Below, piece by piece: positions 9,565 to 20,437 of a stretch of DNA of 20,809 nucleotides. The stretch is taken from assembly GCA_000787465.1 (NCBI GenBank), contig JSYX01000026.1, positions 1 through 20,809 of the forward strand, read 5' to 3'. Below the pieces are notes generated by a model. It saw nothing but the letters and a program-made list of their open reading frames with translations, was not told the origin of the DNA and did no database searches. The stretch is from Thermomucor indicae-seudaticae. Lineage: Eukaryota; Mucoromycota; Mucoromycetes; Mucorales; Lichtheimiaceae. Position 1 is the stretch's first letter; each line of letters begins with the position of its first letter. The position numbers were made by a program, and so were the translations under genes.

Positions 9565-10918
9565 GCCAACGCCATCAAGCGGCGGGGTTCCGCAACGTCA
9601 TAAGTAGTCACACTACCAATTTCATTGGTTGATCTTCCAGTGCATGCCGTCTGCTTTGCTAGTTTGCTGAAGAATGACAGGTCAACAAGGTGGAGAATGT
9701 CTTTAGTGAGCTTCACCGACAGGAAGACGTAATCTCCTGAGCTTCATGAGAAGAGATTGGCTGCTTGTCTTGCTTGTTCCTCAAGGATCGGATAATGCAC
9801 CTACTTCCGTAAAGATTTTCATCAGATAACAGAGCCTTGACCAGGCAGAATGTAATAAACAACCAGCTAGTGCGATGATCTTACGCCTCCCGTGCCAATA
9901 GTTAGTTTATTTGAGATTCACTGTTCCTGGATCTATAAAGCTGGCTAATATGTAATTGCACCCTCAAAGACCAAGAGAGTCTTCCATGACGCTACTGTTG
10001 GCCTTCAATGCTGGTCTGCTAAGGATACCAAATCCGCAGTTAATGCTTTATCATTTATGTATGTCTACGGCTTGTTGCGAAAGCTGATAACGCAGAGACT
10101 TAAGGAAAGAGCCAGACCCACAATATTCTGTCATCTGGTTGCTTCTGCATCCAACGTTAGACACGTTTGACTATCACGTAGCCAATTATGTTCGATGGGT
10201 AAAGTCATTTCCGTGCACCGAATGCCGTGCCGTCGTATGCCGAAAGATTTTTCTCATGCCAGATTCTCACCTTGGGGATAAACACCCGTACAAGGTACAG
10301 TCGCGATCCACTACTCACAAACGTAAGCATATGCGCATTCTGTCGCGGCCGATGAGTGCATCGCCTACTGTATGTGGGATCACTGTAGCTTAGGTCAACG
10401 AATAAGCTCTTACTATGAGAAGATTGTTGTATCCAATTCAAAACAGATCTTTGGCGCCCATTAAACCAGACTCTTTATGGTGTTTCTTTGCTTATAGATA
10501 GAAGAACCTATTTCAACGTCCAAAGCCATCTTCGGGAAATAGGGACGAAAATCCACGTTTGTTTCTCATGGTTAATAGAACGAAATCACTAAACGACAGC
10601 AGCCCTATCGTCTTCAGCTTTTTGTATCATAGATAACCCAGAAAATACAGACATGCGGGGTCCAAGTTGTACAGCCAGAACACAATGAGCACCGCCGCCA
10701 CGCGTCCAAACAGTTCCCTGTATGTGGTGCTCGGATCTTTGGTCAACTGTAAATATTCAGTATCCAAGCGAAGGGTTCCGAGGAAAAACATTCGATGGTT
10801 TCTTTGCCTTAGGTAGGCGATAGCGTGTTCCCGTATAATCTAATTCGGAGGATTCGGAAAAAAAAGTTTTGAAGAACGATTAAGCTTCATGAGAAAAAAC
10901 CAGGGACGTAAACCGAGG

Positions 10919-10926
10919 TATATAAG
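10919..10926 (+). promoter_or_regulatory. TATA box of the reductoisomerase-like gene
   Basis: TATATAAG lies 65-72 bases before the ATG at 10991. A pyrimidine-rich stretch (CTCTTCTTCATTCTCTTCTG) follows at the distance expected for transcription start in fungi. This supports starting translation at 10991 and not at the in-frame ATG 10889, which is upstream of the TATA element. Confidence 0.5.
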
Positions 10927-10990
10927 AAGGGGAAAAGGCAGATTAGCAGAAGTCGACACTCTTCTTCATTCTCTTCTGCTTTCAGGAATC

Positions 10991-12171
10991 ATGGCTGTTA
11001 AAGTATATCACGATTCAGAAGCTGATCTTTCTATCATCCAAAGCAAGCGTGTTACCTTTGTTGGTTATGGCAACCAGGGTAAGGCGGGAGAGAGGCGGAT
11101 TACTTTGGGAAATACAAGTTTGCCAATACACATTCTTGTTTGTTACAAGGTCGTGCTCAAGCACGAAACTTGCGAGATTCTGGCGTCCAGAATATAACGA
11201 TTGGAAACCGCGACGATGTATGTATAAGCGCCATCATAACTGAGGAATATCCCAGTTGTAAGTTTGGTTGGTTTTTAGGAATACAAATCCACGGCCATTG
11301 CCGACGGTTTTCCCACAAAGAGCATCAGTGAAGCCGTTAAAGATGCCGAAGTAATCTTTCTGTTGATCCCGGATGAAGTCCAGCAGCAAGTCTGGAATGA
11401 ACAAATCAAGGATAATGTAGCCCCGAACGCGACCTTGGTAGTCGCCTCTGGTTATTCGGTGGGATTCAACCTCCTGGACTTGCCAGAATCCATGAATGTT
11501 GTCATGGTTGCCCCACGCATGATCGGAGCCGGCGTGCGGGATCGCTTTGTTGCCAAGCAGCCTTATCCATGTTTTGTATCGGTCGAGCGAAACCCTTCTG
11601 GAAATGCGCTCGAGATTGCTCTTTCGGTGGCCCGTGCGATTGGCGCAACCTTGGGCGGTGCGATCGAGTCCTCGTGCCGTGAAGAAGCTGCCATTGATTT
11701 GTTTGCTGAGCAAGCCATATGGCCTGCTATCAACACGTAAGTTATTATCGCATTATTGTCTCTTTCTTTTTGATCTAATAACAGTTGATGGTTGAAAGGG
11801 TGTTTCGTGAAGCATTCAACACCCTTAAAGCAGCCGGCTTCTCGGACGAAGCAATCCTGCATGACATGTATCTTTCGAAGGAACCTGCTGAAGTCTTTGA
11901 GCGAGCGGCTACGGTCGGCTTCTTTCGACAACTCAAATATCACTCGCCAACATCGCAGTTCGGTCAGCTGCGCGGGACTAAGAATAATGATGGCAAGGCA
12001 TTGCGCGAACAATTTGAAAAGGTTTTGCACAAGGATATCTTGTCTGGTGAATTTGCAAAGTTTTGGTCTACAGAATTAGCATCGGGTGCAGAGCAACTGC
12101 AACAACTATGGAAAGAGTCTGAACAAGAGCCCATCTCACTGGCAGAGAAGCGAATTGGCTTACATGACTGA
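10991..12171 (+). CDS. Divergent ketol-acid reductoisomerase (KARI) homologue
   Basis: Four exons (10991-11078, 11150-11217, 11279-11736, 11799-12171) encode 328 residues. The N-terminus AVKVYHDSEADLSII and Rossmann motif VTFVGYGNQG (glycines 25, 27, 30) match class I KARI, as do LLIPDEVQ and VAPRMIGAGVR. The first magnesium-ligand pair is kept in DLFAEQ (Asp192, Glu196). KARI converts acetolactate to dihydroxy-isovalerate in valine, leucine and isoleucine synthesis, using magnesium and NAD(P)H. Two things are odd. There is no mitochondrial presequence, unlike fungal Ilv5. The C-terminal half (HDMYLSKEPAEVFERAATVGFF) lacks the usual second Glu pair of class I enzymes. It may therefore be a paralogue with altered chemistry, or a bacterial acquisition. 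The acceptor of intron 3 was set at GAAAG (11797-11798) because it alone restores frame. Confidence 0.8.
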
Positions 12172-12555
12172 ACAGAGAAGTTGGACGTGCATTAATCACT
12201 TTTCTTTTAAAAGGTACAATAGGGACTTTCAAACATATCCAATTCGCAAAACATATAAACTGGTTATATTTCCCAGTCAGCCAATGAAATCGTTTAGGAA
12301 ATGAATGAAGTTTAAGAGTACCCAATATACAGTACTTCGTACTTTTTGTAACATATATCCAAATAACACAGTCTTTCCAATGTATTCCCAATTTCTAAGG
12401 AGATGAATGACTAATTAATCCAATTGCTATGTGAGTTCGGTATTTGAGGTCCACGAAAGAAAAACAAATTACATACGGAACCGTGTATAGTATGGCGTTG
12501 CTTTTGTATTTACAAGATAATATCGTTGATCCTCCGAATGCAAAACAAAGGAAGT
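12172..12555. other. Convergent 3' intergenic region
   Basis: This AT-rich stretch lies between two genes transcribed toward each other. It should hold both 3' UTRs and poly(A) signals. I see no gene in it. Confidence 0.5.
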
Positions 12556-15249
12556 CTACTGGCCTCGCTGTTGCTGTTGATTATTATGCTGTGGATATGT
12601 GTGTCCGTTAACGCTCGATACGTTTTGTTGAGGCAGTAACGGCTGGGAAGGTGTTGATGTAGGAGTGATGGATGATATGTTGGGCTGCGCTGCAGGGGTT
12701 GTTGATGTTGTCGTCGTCGTTGTAACTGGATTACCTTGAGCAGACAGTGCCTGTAAAAGTGACGCGTACTGGGCAGTTATTTGCGGAAGAAGAGGTGGAA
12801 GGGCACCGCCTGTTTGCTGCGCATTACTGTTTGAAACCGTAGGAATGAGGCCAGGAAAGCTTGATAAAGGTGCTCCGCTCATATGTGCCTGCATAAATGC
12901 AGCTGCCCATGCCTGTATCATTAAATTATTAGCTGCTGCTTGACCGTTTACGCCTTGTATTGATGGCGCAGGCACTTGCTGTGGCGGCTGACTAGGTGGC
13001 CTGGCCTGGACAGGTACAGGTGCGGGTGCAAGTGTTGGCGCAAGTGTCGGTGCAAGCGTCGGTGTTGGTGTTGGTTGACTAAGCTTTCTTTGCTTCGGAG
13101 GTGGCTGCTGTGATTCTTCTGTGTCATCTAGACCGTCGATATCGACTTCTTGTGCTTCCTTTTCAGTGCATGATTGGCACATGAATATGATATTGTCCAA
13201 CTTTTTCTGATCTTTATCTATTTGCCCAGCTTTTTTAAGACATTCTATGTGTTGCCAAGTTCCACACTTTTCGCAAGCGATCATTGGGCTGCCGTCATCC
13301 TACAAGAAGCAAATGAATGAATTGCAATAATCACAAGTTAATACGTGAATATGGACTTACAATATTTTGACCAGAAACGCCGCATATACAATCAAAGAAC
13401 CAAGCATCTTCCTCTTGCTGATTCCTACTTTTAGGCTTACGCCCTCGCTTTTTACCCGCGACAGCAGACTGGTTCTTTTTCTGCTCTTGCTTGCTTTGTG
13501 CCATAGCTTCACGTTTCTCACTTTCAGCTTGTGCCAGTTCACGTTTGAGGATCCTCTCTTCTCGCGCTCGTAAGCGTTCCTCACGTGCATTAGCAGCCTT
13601 TTTCCTTTCCTCCTCTTCTCTTTTTCGTGCCATTTCTTCTCGCCGTGAAGATCGACGAGTTTCACCAAGCAAGAACGGTTGACTCTTCTCCAAAGCTTCC
13701 AGCTCACGTAGCATTAATCGAGAGCTGCGTTTGCGATTGGCTATTGCTTCCATCTTTCTCAGGTTCTCCTCGTGTTGTTGAACAACAGGTAGCACCTTGG
13801 GAAGGACATCGTTGACCAGCATACTATGAAACCGTTGTTCGATTGGATACGGACTGTCTTTAAACCTTTCTGGAAACTGTTCCCAGTCGCGGCTAGTGAG
13901 ACACACCTAGGAACGTTTTGACAGAATGGAAGTTACAAACGTCAAAGTTTATACTTCATGAAACTGAGAACTTACCAACTGCCATGGCACCCATACTTGC
14001 TCTGTATTATCTCCTTCCTCTTCCAACCTTGATTGCGTTTGAGCACTTCTGCGTGTGCTTCTACGTGAGCCTGTGACCTTCGTCCGCCCTTTCTTTGCAG
14101 GCTTCTTTTTCGGTTTTGGTTTTGGCTCTGGCATTTGCTTATACAGCCGGTTGTCTTTGGGGAACACAAGTGTGAGGTAGAGTCTATACACACGACGTCT
14201 GGCAAAGTTTACCATCGAAAAGCCAATATGAACTTCCAGTGGCGTCATATCCAATCGGTTCAACGCGCTAATGGTAAACGATCATTAACACAAAGTACGG
14301 CTGCGACTAAATAACTGCGCACACACACACCCAATGTACCGCATCATCTTCGTTATCCAAATGTTCTCGAAACCGCTCTGGTTCGTCGAGTTGCCACTAT
14401 AGAAGATCAACAGCTGAGAACCTACCTTGGGCCTTATCTAGTACCCACGTACCTCGCACAACAGATGAAGCAAATGAACCTTTTGGTCAACAGAAAACGT
14501 GAAAAAATCAACGAGCTCCTTGGGTGCTGGCTTTTCGTCTTTTGTTGGTGTGTCATTTCTTGCGGTATTTAATTCTGCCTCATTCTCTGCACCTTTCTCT
14601 GGGGTCGTCGAAGTCGGCATACTGTCTTTTGATACTGCGTAAAACGGATTCTCGCCTGAAGGATCACGTTTGTCAAGTTCCCTTGCAAAGTACGTCTGCC
14701 AGGTTTGATTGCTACGCATACTGTAGTCAGTGTTCTACTGCTTACATTAACAGCTAGCCGAAAGGGAAACACACTTAATAAATCGATTGCGAGTTAAGAG
14801 TCGCAGCATTCGGATGATCAGTTCCTGAAGGCGATATCTTTCTGTGGGGTTCAGAAGCATTCGTTCCAGGTCCTACGAAACACGTTGATCAATACATGCC
14901 ATGCTTTTTGCGCAACACGTCACGACAGTGTGCATTCGTAGCGATTATTTACACCAAATATCCGCATAAATTATGCAAGAATCATGGCGTTGCACAAACG
15001 CGCACAGTAAAAAAATGGGAAGAGAAAGAAAGAGAGATGGTGTACCTCTGTCGTGAAGACGTAATCGTCATTCGATTGCTTATTTCCACGTCCCGAGGAA
15101 AAGTTTGCGTGAGCATAAAATGTCGTTGGATCGTGTGCAACAGGCCAGGGGCGGAACGCAGACTGGAATGTGTGGAAGAACTGGGCAACGGAGGCAAAAT
15201 CAATGTTGTTTCGCAGTCTGTTTAGTTCTGTTGAGATCTCGTCTGCCAT
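12556..15249 (-). CDS. DDT/WHIM-like and PHD-finger chromatin protein
   Basis: Eight exons (15249-15046, 14872-14775, 14720-14453, 14396-14331, 14267-14213, 14154-13976, 13906-13361, 13299-12556) sum to 719 residues. The N-terminal part (about 15-110, FASVAQFFHTF..DLERMLL..LLTRNRF) looks like a DDT-type helical module. RVEPIGYDATGSSYWLFDDNRLYK (about 213-236) is a WHIM-like motif typical of ISWI-partner proteins. A basic patch (KKKPAKKGRTK) and an Arg/Glu-rich coiled coil (about 330-440) follow. A C4HC3 PHD finger then appears: Cys463, 465, 481, 484, His489, Cys492, 513, 516. The C-terminus is low-complexity, rich in Pro, Gln and Thr. Such proteins act in nucleosome-remodelling complexes, reading histone H3 tails. 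I cannot name the orthologue. The first intron (173 nt) is the longest resolved here. Confidence 0.82.
13022..13068 (-). repeat. PTLA-coding short tandem repeat
   Basis: Three roughly 12-nt units encode PTLA repeats in the C-terminal tail of the PHD-finger protein, flanked by further TP and AP dipeptides. The boundaries are approximate. Confidence 0.7.
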
Positions 15250-15273
15250 TTGTAACGAAAAGAAACACAATTC

Positions 15274-15295
15274 CACGTGGCTTTTGTTTTTATAT
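15274..15295 (-). promoter_or_regulatory. E-box and TATA element of the PHD-finger gene
   Basis: On the minus strand TATATAAAA (15295-15287) is followed by CACGTG (15279-15274), about 25-45 bases before the ATG at 15249. The position suggests a very short 5' UTR and supports the ATG at 15249 over the in-frame ATG at 15276. This is motif evidence only. Confidence 0.35.
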
Positions 15296-15969
15296 ATTGG
15301 TACTTCAAAGCAAATGGTAGGGAAAGTAGAAGTTCAATAATATATCAGCTGGCAAGCTTTAAGGCTGTCGTTCACCGCAAGAAGACAATGTGGACGGGGA
15401 GGCCAACGAAATCTGGGTGTGCGTTGGTGACAAAGTTCTTTTTCATTTTCCGACATCCAGATCTGATTTCTCTTTTTCGAAAAGAAACATGAACTTAATC
15501 TAGGGCCTAAAGGTGTGGGATAAAAACATGCTAAAGAGCATTTAACATTATAAGGATTTAATAATTTTAACCTATTATGCTGCAATTAATAGAGGTTTCT
15601 TCGCCAATTTACGCACGCATATCTGTAACTGTTTTTGTTATAGAGCAAGGTCAACAAATGTTTCCCATACAACAGGCCGAGAGAAAATCACTTTAAAAAG
15701 AACACCAAAGCGCCAAGACAAGAAAAACGAAGTGCATATTCTTGAGCAAACCAACGTGACCTGTTACCATGCACGATGCTGAAACGGCCTTTGTTATGGC
15801 CTACGTATACAATTTCGACTTTATTTATTACTAGTGACATCTGCGACCTATAGACGCATTACAGCTGGCGCCAAAAGACTATATAGCACAAAAGCAAAGT
15901 TTTCGTATACGCGAAGTAAAGAAAACGGATCAGAAAAGAGAAGAGAAATGTAATTACAGAATGTATATG
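15296..15969. other. Intergenic region between the PHD and forkhead genes
   Basis: This AT-rich stretch of about 670 bases follows the 3' end of the forkhead gene and precedes the PHD-finger gene in their shared minus-strand direction. I see no supported gene, RNA or repeat in it. Confidence 0.45.
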
Positions 15970-16519
15970 CTAATTCGTCGGTGGCGCCTGAGGGGAAGAG
16001 GAATTTGCTGGCTCTGTTGTTGCGCTTGGTAAAGGAGAAGTAGTTGTTGTATTAGTACATGTTGCCGGCGACGTTTGCTGGTTCACTGGTTCTGTTTTAA
16101 TCTGTACATTCGAATCATCTGCTGCCACAGGTGAGTCCCTTGTTGATTGGTTGATAGTTTCGGAAACCGAGGCCGAGGCCTGCGCATTTGAAGCGTTCTG
16201 TGTGCCGCCGCCATTAAGCCGTAAAGCAGACTGCAGGGTTAGATTTAACTGCTGTGCTAAGTGTGGAGGAAGCTTTGCGATGGCCTGTGGCAGTAACTGA
16301 GCAACATTGGGCGGCAGAGGATATTTGATCGGATCCAAGAGATGTTGTCGGATCATATTTTGAAGACGCATCTGCATGTCGGAAGAACTCTGCGATTCAG
16401 ATGCCCTCGTTGTATTAGCCGATTCAAGCGAAACAGCAGAAGGCGTTGAAGTAGTATTAGCAGCTTCGCACGGGGACGCTGACGCTTGATGAGTGGAAGG
16501 TTCAGGACTCACCGAGGAC

Positions 16520-16552
<33 letters not shown>

Positions 16553-17683
16553 GATTTCTGTTTAGATGTAGTCATTCCCTGCTCATCAGACACTGCTGCA
16601 CTGTTGCTGCTACGGCCCCGTTTGCGAGATTCTTGGTCACTCGAGTAATTCTGATCTTTTGTTGTCCGTTTGTTCGGTTTGTAGACACCACCCGCAAACT
16701 GGTGTTCAGATTCAGGGTCAATTGTCCAGTAAGCGCCTTTGCCACAATCATTTGCGCTTCTTGGGACACGGACAAATGCCTTATTCAACGACAAATTGTG
16801 GCGAACTGAATTCTACAGTTTTGTATTGTGTGAGTGAACAGCCTCCAAAAATGGAGTAGTTTCCCCTGCCCAACCTGCCAACCAGTTGTCTCCAAGTTCT
16901 GAAAGTAGCTATACCGTTCCTGGAGATATGCGTAGATTCCGGCCAGCGTCATACGCTTATCTGGTGCAGAATTAATGGCCTGAGCAATTAAGGTTGCGTA
17001 AGAATATGGCGGTTTTCCTTTCTTGTCAGGTCCAGTTGCATCTGCGTTGTTATTATTTGTTGTTGTATTATCCGTCGTGTTATTATCATTTGTTGATGAC
17101 TCTTTTTCCAATTGCTCCGGTCGTGTCGTGGGATTCTCTAACTGTTGTTGCGGCCGAGAAATACATCGAGTGTTCTCACTTTGTGATTGTTGTTGCTCTT
17201 CGCGGTCAACACGAGGTAATAGAAAAGTGAAAGATACATCGCCAATCTGTATTTTCGTACTTTAAGATAAAAATTTGTTCCTTCTTTCAGCAAACAGACA
17301 TCTCTCATTCCGAACCACATGAAGCAATGAGCTTACCGATTCTCCAACGCCACTGTAGCGCCCTTTTCTACGAACCGTTCATTTATAAAGGCGCCATTTT
17401 TGCCAAACACCATGAGTTCGAAGCGTTGAGTTGTAAAATTGTAAAATAAGCGGGCATGATGACGAGAGACAGATTTCATCGTCCCTAACGTAATGTCGAC
17501 ACTGTTGGGTTTCGACACTTTACGTCCCATTGTCACCTGCAGCGTTCGGACGTAGTAGCAAAAGTTTTCGCCCTCTAATTTCGCATAGGCCTGTACCGGG
17601 CCTGAATCAGCAGAATCTGTCGCTAACTGTTGTTGACTTGACGCTGCATTGTTGGTTAAAGCATCGTTACTGAACGAGGTCAT
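15970..17683 (-). CDS. FHA plus forkhead transcription factor (Fkh/FOXK type)
   Basis: Three exons (17683-17337, 17259-16875, 16812-15970) encode 524 residues. An FHA domain (about 30-131) shows GRK (53-55), SRHHA (73-77) and the closing strand [14 protein letters not shown]. It binds phosphothreonine peptides. The forkhead DNA-binding domain follows (about 198-290), with [24 protein letters not shown], the recognition helix [18 protein letters not shown] and GAYWTIDP. The C-terminus is low-complexity, with nine glutamines (333-341) and many Ser/Thr-Pro sites. FHA-forkhead proteins in yeasts (Fkh1/Fkh2) and animals (FOXK) control cell-cycle gene clusters. The start is the ATG at 17683; the frame upstream of it has only a TTG. 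Intron 2 uses an atypical GTTGGG donor, but the junction [10 protein letters not shown] is unmistakable. Confidence 0.92.
16522..16548 (-). repeat. (CAG)9 poly-glutamine tract
   Basis: Nine perfect CAG codons (CTG on the plus strand) encode nine glutamines in the C-terminal tail of the forkhead protein. The purity suggests that the length may vary between strains. Confidence 0.95.
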
Positions 17684-18092
17684 TTTTTCCCCTCCAACCA
17701 ACTTTTTTGAATGAAGTGAATTTGTACAGCACAGGACAGCATTTTAAAACCCGCGGACTAATCACGTGCTCGGTTTGTATCCGCAGATATTGAGAGGTTT
17801 CACTTTGTGGTATTTTTTCGAGAAAAAAAAGTTCGAGTGCTTGTTGAAAGCTTGACCAATCAAGCCAGTGTAGCCAAAAGGAACAAGGGACAGTTACAGT
17901 TTGTTTAGCTGTACACTTTTAGCTTCTTCATTGGCAATCAAGTCAGACGATCTTTCCGCTCACTTGTGTTTGAGATTCACCAAGAGCAAAGACCACTTTC
18001 GACGAGAGTGGGCCGTTTTACTATTCCAGTCTCTCTTTCCCTCTCTCTTTTTTCCCCTTCTTCGATTTTAACCCTTCATCATTCCGTTCCCC
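17684..18092. promoter_or_regulatory. Shared divergent promoter of the forkhead and phosphatase genes
   Basis: The 409 bases lie between the oppositely directed start codons. They contain CACGTG (17763-17768), CCAATCA (17856-17862, the HAP/NF-Y consensus) and a TTCGAGAA heat-shock-like half-pair near 17817. A long CT-rich tract at about 18028-18062, just before the phosphatase ATG, is common in 5' UTRs of fungal genes. These are motif matches only. Confidence 0.45.
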
Positions 18093-19687
18093 ATGTCTCA
18101 AACGCAGACAGTCTCGACTCAATCGGACGAACCAGTGTCAAAGACGTCCGCATCCACTACTTCTTCCATTCATCTGACTCAAGTGGCGCCCCAGGAATCC
18201 GTAAAGACCACTACCTCCAAAAGCAAAGGTGAGTAAAAATGTTTATTCTAGATGCAGTAACAACATTCAAAGCCGAGGTGGGACTCGTAATCATCTGCCA
18301 GATGACGACGACAGGGCGGGTCCTTTATTTTTGTTGTCGTACAACATTGCTGACACCTGGATTCTTTTGTCTATATAGCAAAGTCGTCTAAACATATTGA
18401 TCCACAATATGTAAAGTCGCCTCTCCCTGGAACACCATCCAACGGTAGTCGGCCTACATCGAGGACGGGGTCCTTGAAGGGACAGTTCGGAGCAAAAGGC
18501 GGGTTTCTGTCCTTACTGTTATGTTGCACGTTCGGTGCCGGCTCGTTACTCGATAACAGTGACAAATCAGCAGCAGCAGTGTTTCCACGTCATCGAAAGA
18601 AATCGTCAAATCGACATAGCCGCGCAAGCACGACAACAACTACAAGTAGTACAGACGAAAACCGACCTGGCAGCGGCGGCGAGAAGGGGCTGGTACCAGC
18701 AGTACCGAAAACCCCCAGTTTGCCAAAGATATTTACAAGTCCTACGGAGCTCGCTCGTTTTGATGGAGATCAGGACTCAGTTGGCCCTGATACAAGCTTC
18801 ACATCCTGCACACCACGCTCGATGCCACCTCAATCCCCTGAGGTAATAATGGCTCTTTGACCCTCAGGCCCAGTACGGCATTAATAATCATCCGCTAATG
18901 CATCCAGGGTCAAATCATGTGGCTTTTACCACCCCTTGCCGCTGAGCACTCAGGACGGAAATGTCTTGTACTCGATTTAGACGAAACTTTGGTTCACAGC
19001 TCTTTCAAGGTTCTGTCTCGCACCGAAATCAAATTTGCTTGTGCATATGCAGGAAACTCATTCGTTTAGTTGGTTCTTAGATCATTCCCAATCCCGACTT
19101 TATTGTTCCGGTCGAGATCGATAACCAATATCACAATGTCTATGTATTAAAGAGACCTGGTGTGGACGAATTTATGCGCAGAATGGGCGAAATGTACGAA
19201 ATTGTCGTATTTACAGCTAGTTTATCCAAGGTACCGAACAGACGTTTTCTTTCAGCAATCCGAATATTCTGCCACTGACAGAGTTTGTGATATTACAGTA
19301 CGCTGATCCAGTCTTGGACATGTTGGACGTGCACAAGGTTGTAAATCATAGACTTTTCCGGGAATCCTGTTTGAATCACAAAGGCACTTACGTCAAGGTA
19401 ATAAGATAAGTTTTAACTTGGACCATGCTTTCCGTGCTAAAACTTCTATTTTCCTAAAGGACTTGTCGCAATTGGGAAGAGATTTATCAAAGACGCTCAT
19501 TTTGGATAATTCACCTGCAAGTTACATATTCCATACTGCCAATGCAGTTCCTGTGTCAACGTGGTTCAGTGATCCGCATGATACGGAGTTAACGGACCTC
19601 GTAGCGTTCTTAGAAGACCTGACGATGGTAGACGACGTGACACTTGTGCTTGACAGCGCTGTCGATACCAGTATGAACGCAGGCTAG
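18093..19687 (+). CDS. SCP/PSR-type phosphatase of the NIF (FCP1-like) family
   Basis: Six exons (18093-18228, 18379-18842, 18908-19009, 19081-19230, 19299-19397, 19460-19687) encode 392 residues. The C-terminal half is a complete NIF catalytic domain. It contains [14 protein letters not shown] with the DxDxT nucleophile (Asp223, Asp225, Thr227), [43 protein letters not shown] and ILDNSPASY. The N-terminal half is Ser/Thr-rich, with [13 protein letters not shown] around Cys94-Cys95, like the paired-cysteine membrane-anchoring site of PSR and CTDSP proteins. The family removes phosphate from phosphoserine, for example on the RNA polymerase II tail or, for yeast Psr1/2, in plasma-membrane sodium stress signalling. 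The membrane motif favours a PSR role, which is inferred. Intron 3 uses a GTTCTG donor. Confidence 0.92.
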
Positions 19688-20437
19688 TCTTGCTTCGCTT
19701 TCCCAGTGCTGCTGCTCTTTGGCCGCTATCGTTCCTCGCACTGCATCATCCTTTTGCGTCTTTCCTTTGTTTTCTGGTTGCGCTTTCTTGTCCGTTCATT
19801 TTTTTCCTACATTCGTTTTTACCTTTTTATAATTTGTTTTTCTTATCCTTTTTCTTTTTTGCATATTCTGGGTTATTGCCGTCTTGACGACAACCGATTG
19901 TTGAAACATCATCCCCTTCATCTGGCTGCCAAGTTACCGTTTTACCCCATCTATTTTTTGTCTTCTGCACCAGATGCTATTACTTACTAGTAATTTCTTT
20001 TTGCCCTTTTGTCCTGTGTATTACATTTGATCATATTTATCCTCTTTTTTTCACCCTCAATAGCCTATGTTTTTTGCAACGCCTGTAAGGCGTATCTACC
20101 TTGCGATTTTGGGAAGAAAATAATGAGTTACACTGATTGCTGAAATCTTTTCGATGCGCATACTGGCAGTATTCAAAGAGACGAAACGCTCAAAAGAGCA
20201 AGAAATGAAGTCCTGATTAACTTTTGATTTAACGATATGGGGGCAGAGAGTGACCACTGATCATTGAATCGAAAATAGTGATTTTTTGCCGCTCACCGAC
20301 TTGGGGAGGCCAAAAATGATCATCGAGCGCCGATATCACATTGCAAAACTATTTCGATCTCACGGTAAACCCTCGCTGAATTATGGCGCAAATTTCACTT
20401 TTTGACGCAAAGAGTTATTGATAAACCTATATTTCTT
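19688..20437. other. T-rich 3' region between convergent genes
   Basis: This convergent stretch is strongly T-rich on the plus strand up to about 20060, probably the long 3' UTR and poly(A) region of the phosphatase gene. The remainder up to 20437 is ordinary AT-rich sequence. Open frames here encode Phe/Leu-rich nonsense, and I do not support any of them as genes. Confidence 0.5.

Larger units (their letters stand above)
9443..10990. other. Long divergent intergenic region
   Basis: About 1.5 kb separates two genes transcribed away from each other. Its left part should hold the Tra2-like promoter; an inverted CCAAT (ATTGG) lies near 9635, and a hairpin lies at 9535-9564. The right part holds a TATA element for the reductoisomerase-like gene. 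I found no convincing coding sequence, tRNA or transposon fragment between. The short open stretches near 10139-10393 lack an ATG start and any recognisable motif. Confidence 0.5.

Noticed and set aside
10139..10393. Open frame of 84 codons on the plus strand with two close Cys codons (CTEC)
   Set aside because: It begins at TTG, has no family motif, and is not extended by clear splice sites. It is probably chance.
10889..10990. Upstream in-frame ATG that would add a basic N-terminus (a possible mitochondrial presequence) to the reductoisomerase homologue
   Set aside because: A TATA element lies inside this extension and a pyrimidine-rich leader follows, so the stretch is more likely promoter and 5' UTR. 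Transcript start mapping would decide.
11785..11798. Use of the CAG just before 11785 as acceptor of the third intron in the reductoisomerase homologue
   Set aside because: It shifts the frame to an immediate stop. The acceptor 14 bases further on restores phase and gives a gap-free family match (PAINTVFREAF).
13367..13815. Plus-strand open frames opposite the PHD-finger gene
   Set aside because: They mirror the Arg/Glu-rich coiled-coil exon, which has conserved flanking domains on the minus strand.
19690..19990. Overlapping Phe/Leu-rich open frames after the phosphatase stop
   Set aside because: They are products of a T-rich 3' UTR, have no motif, and start without a convincing ATG context.
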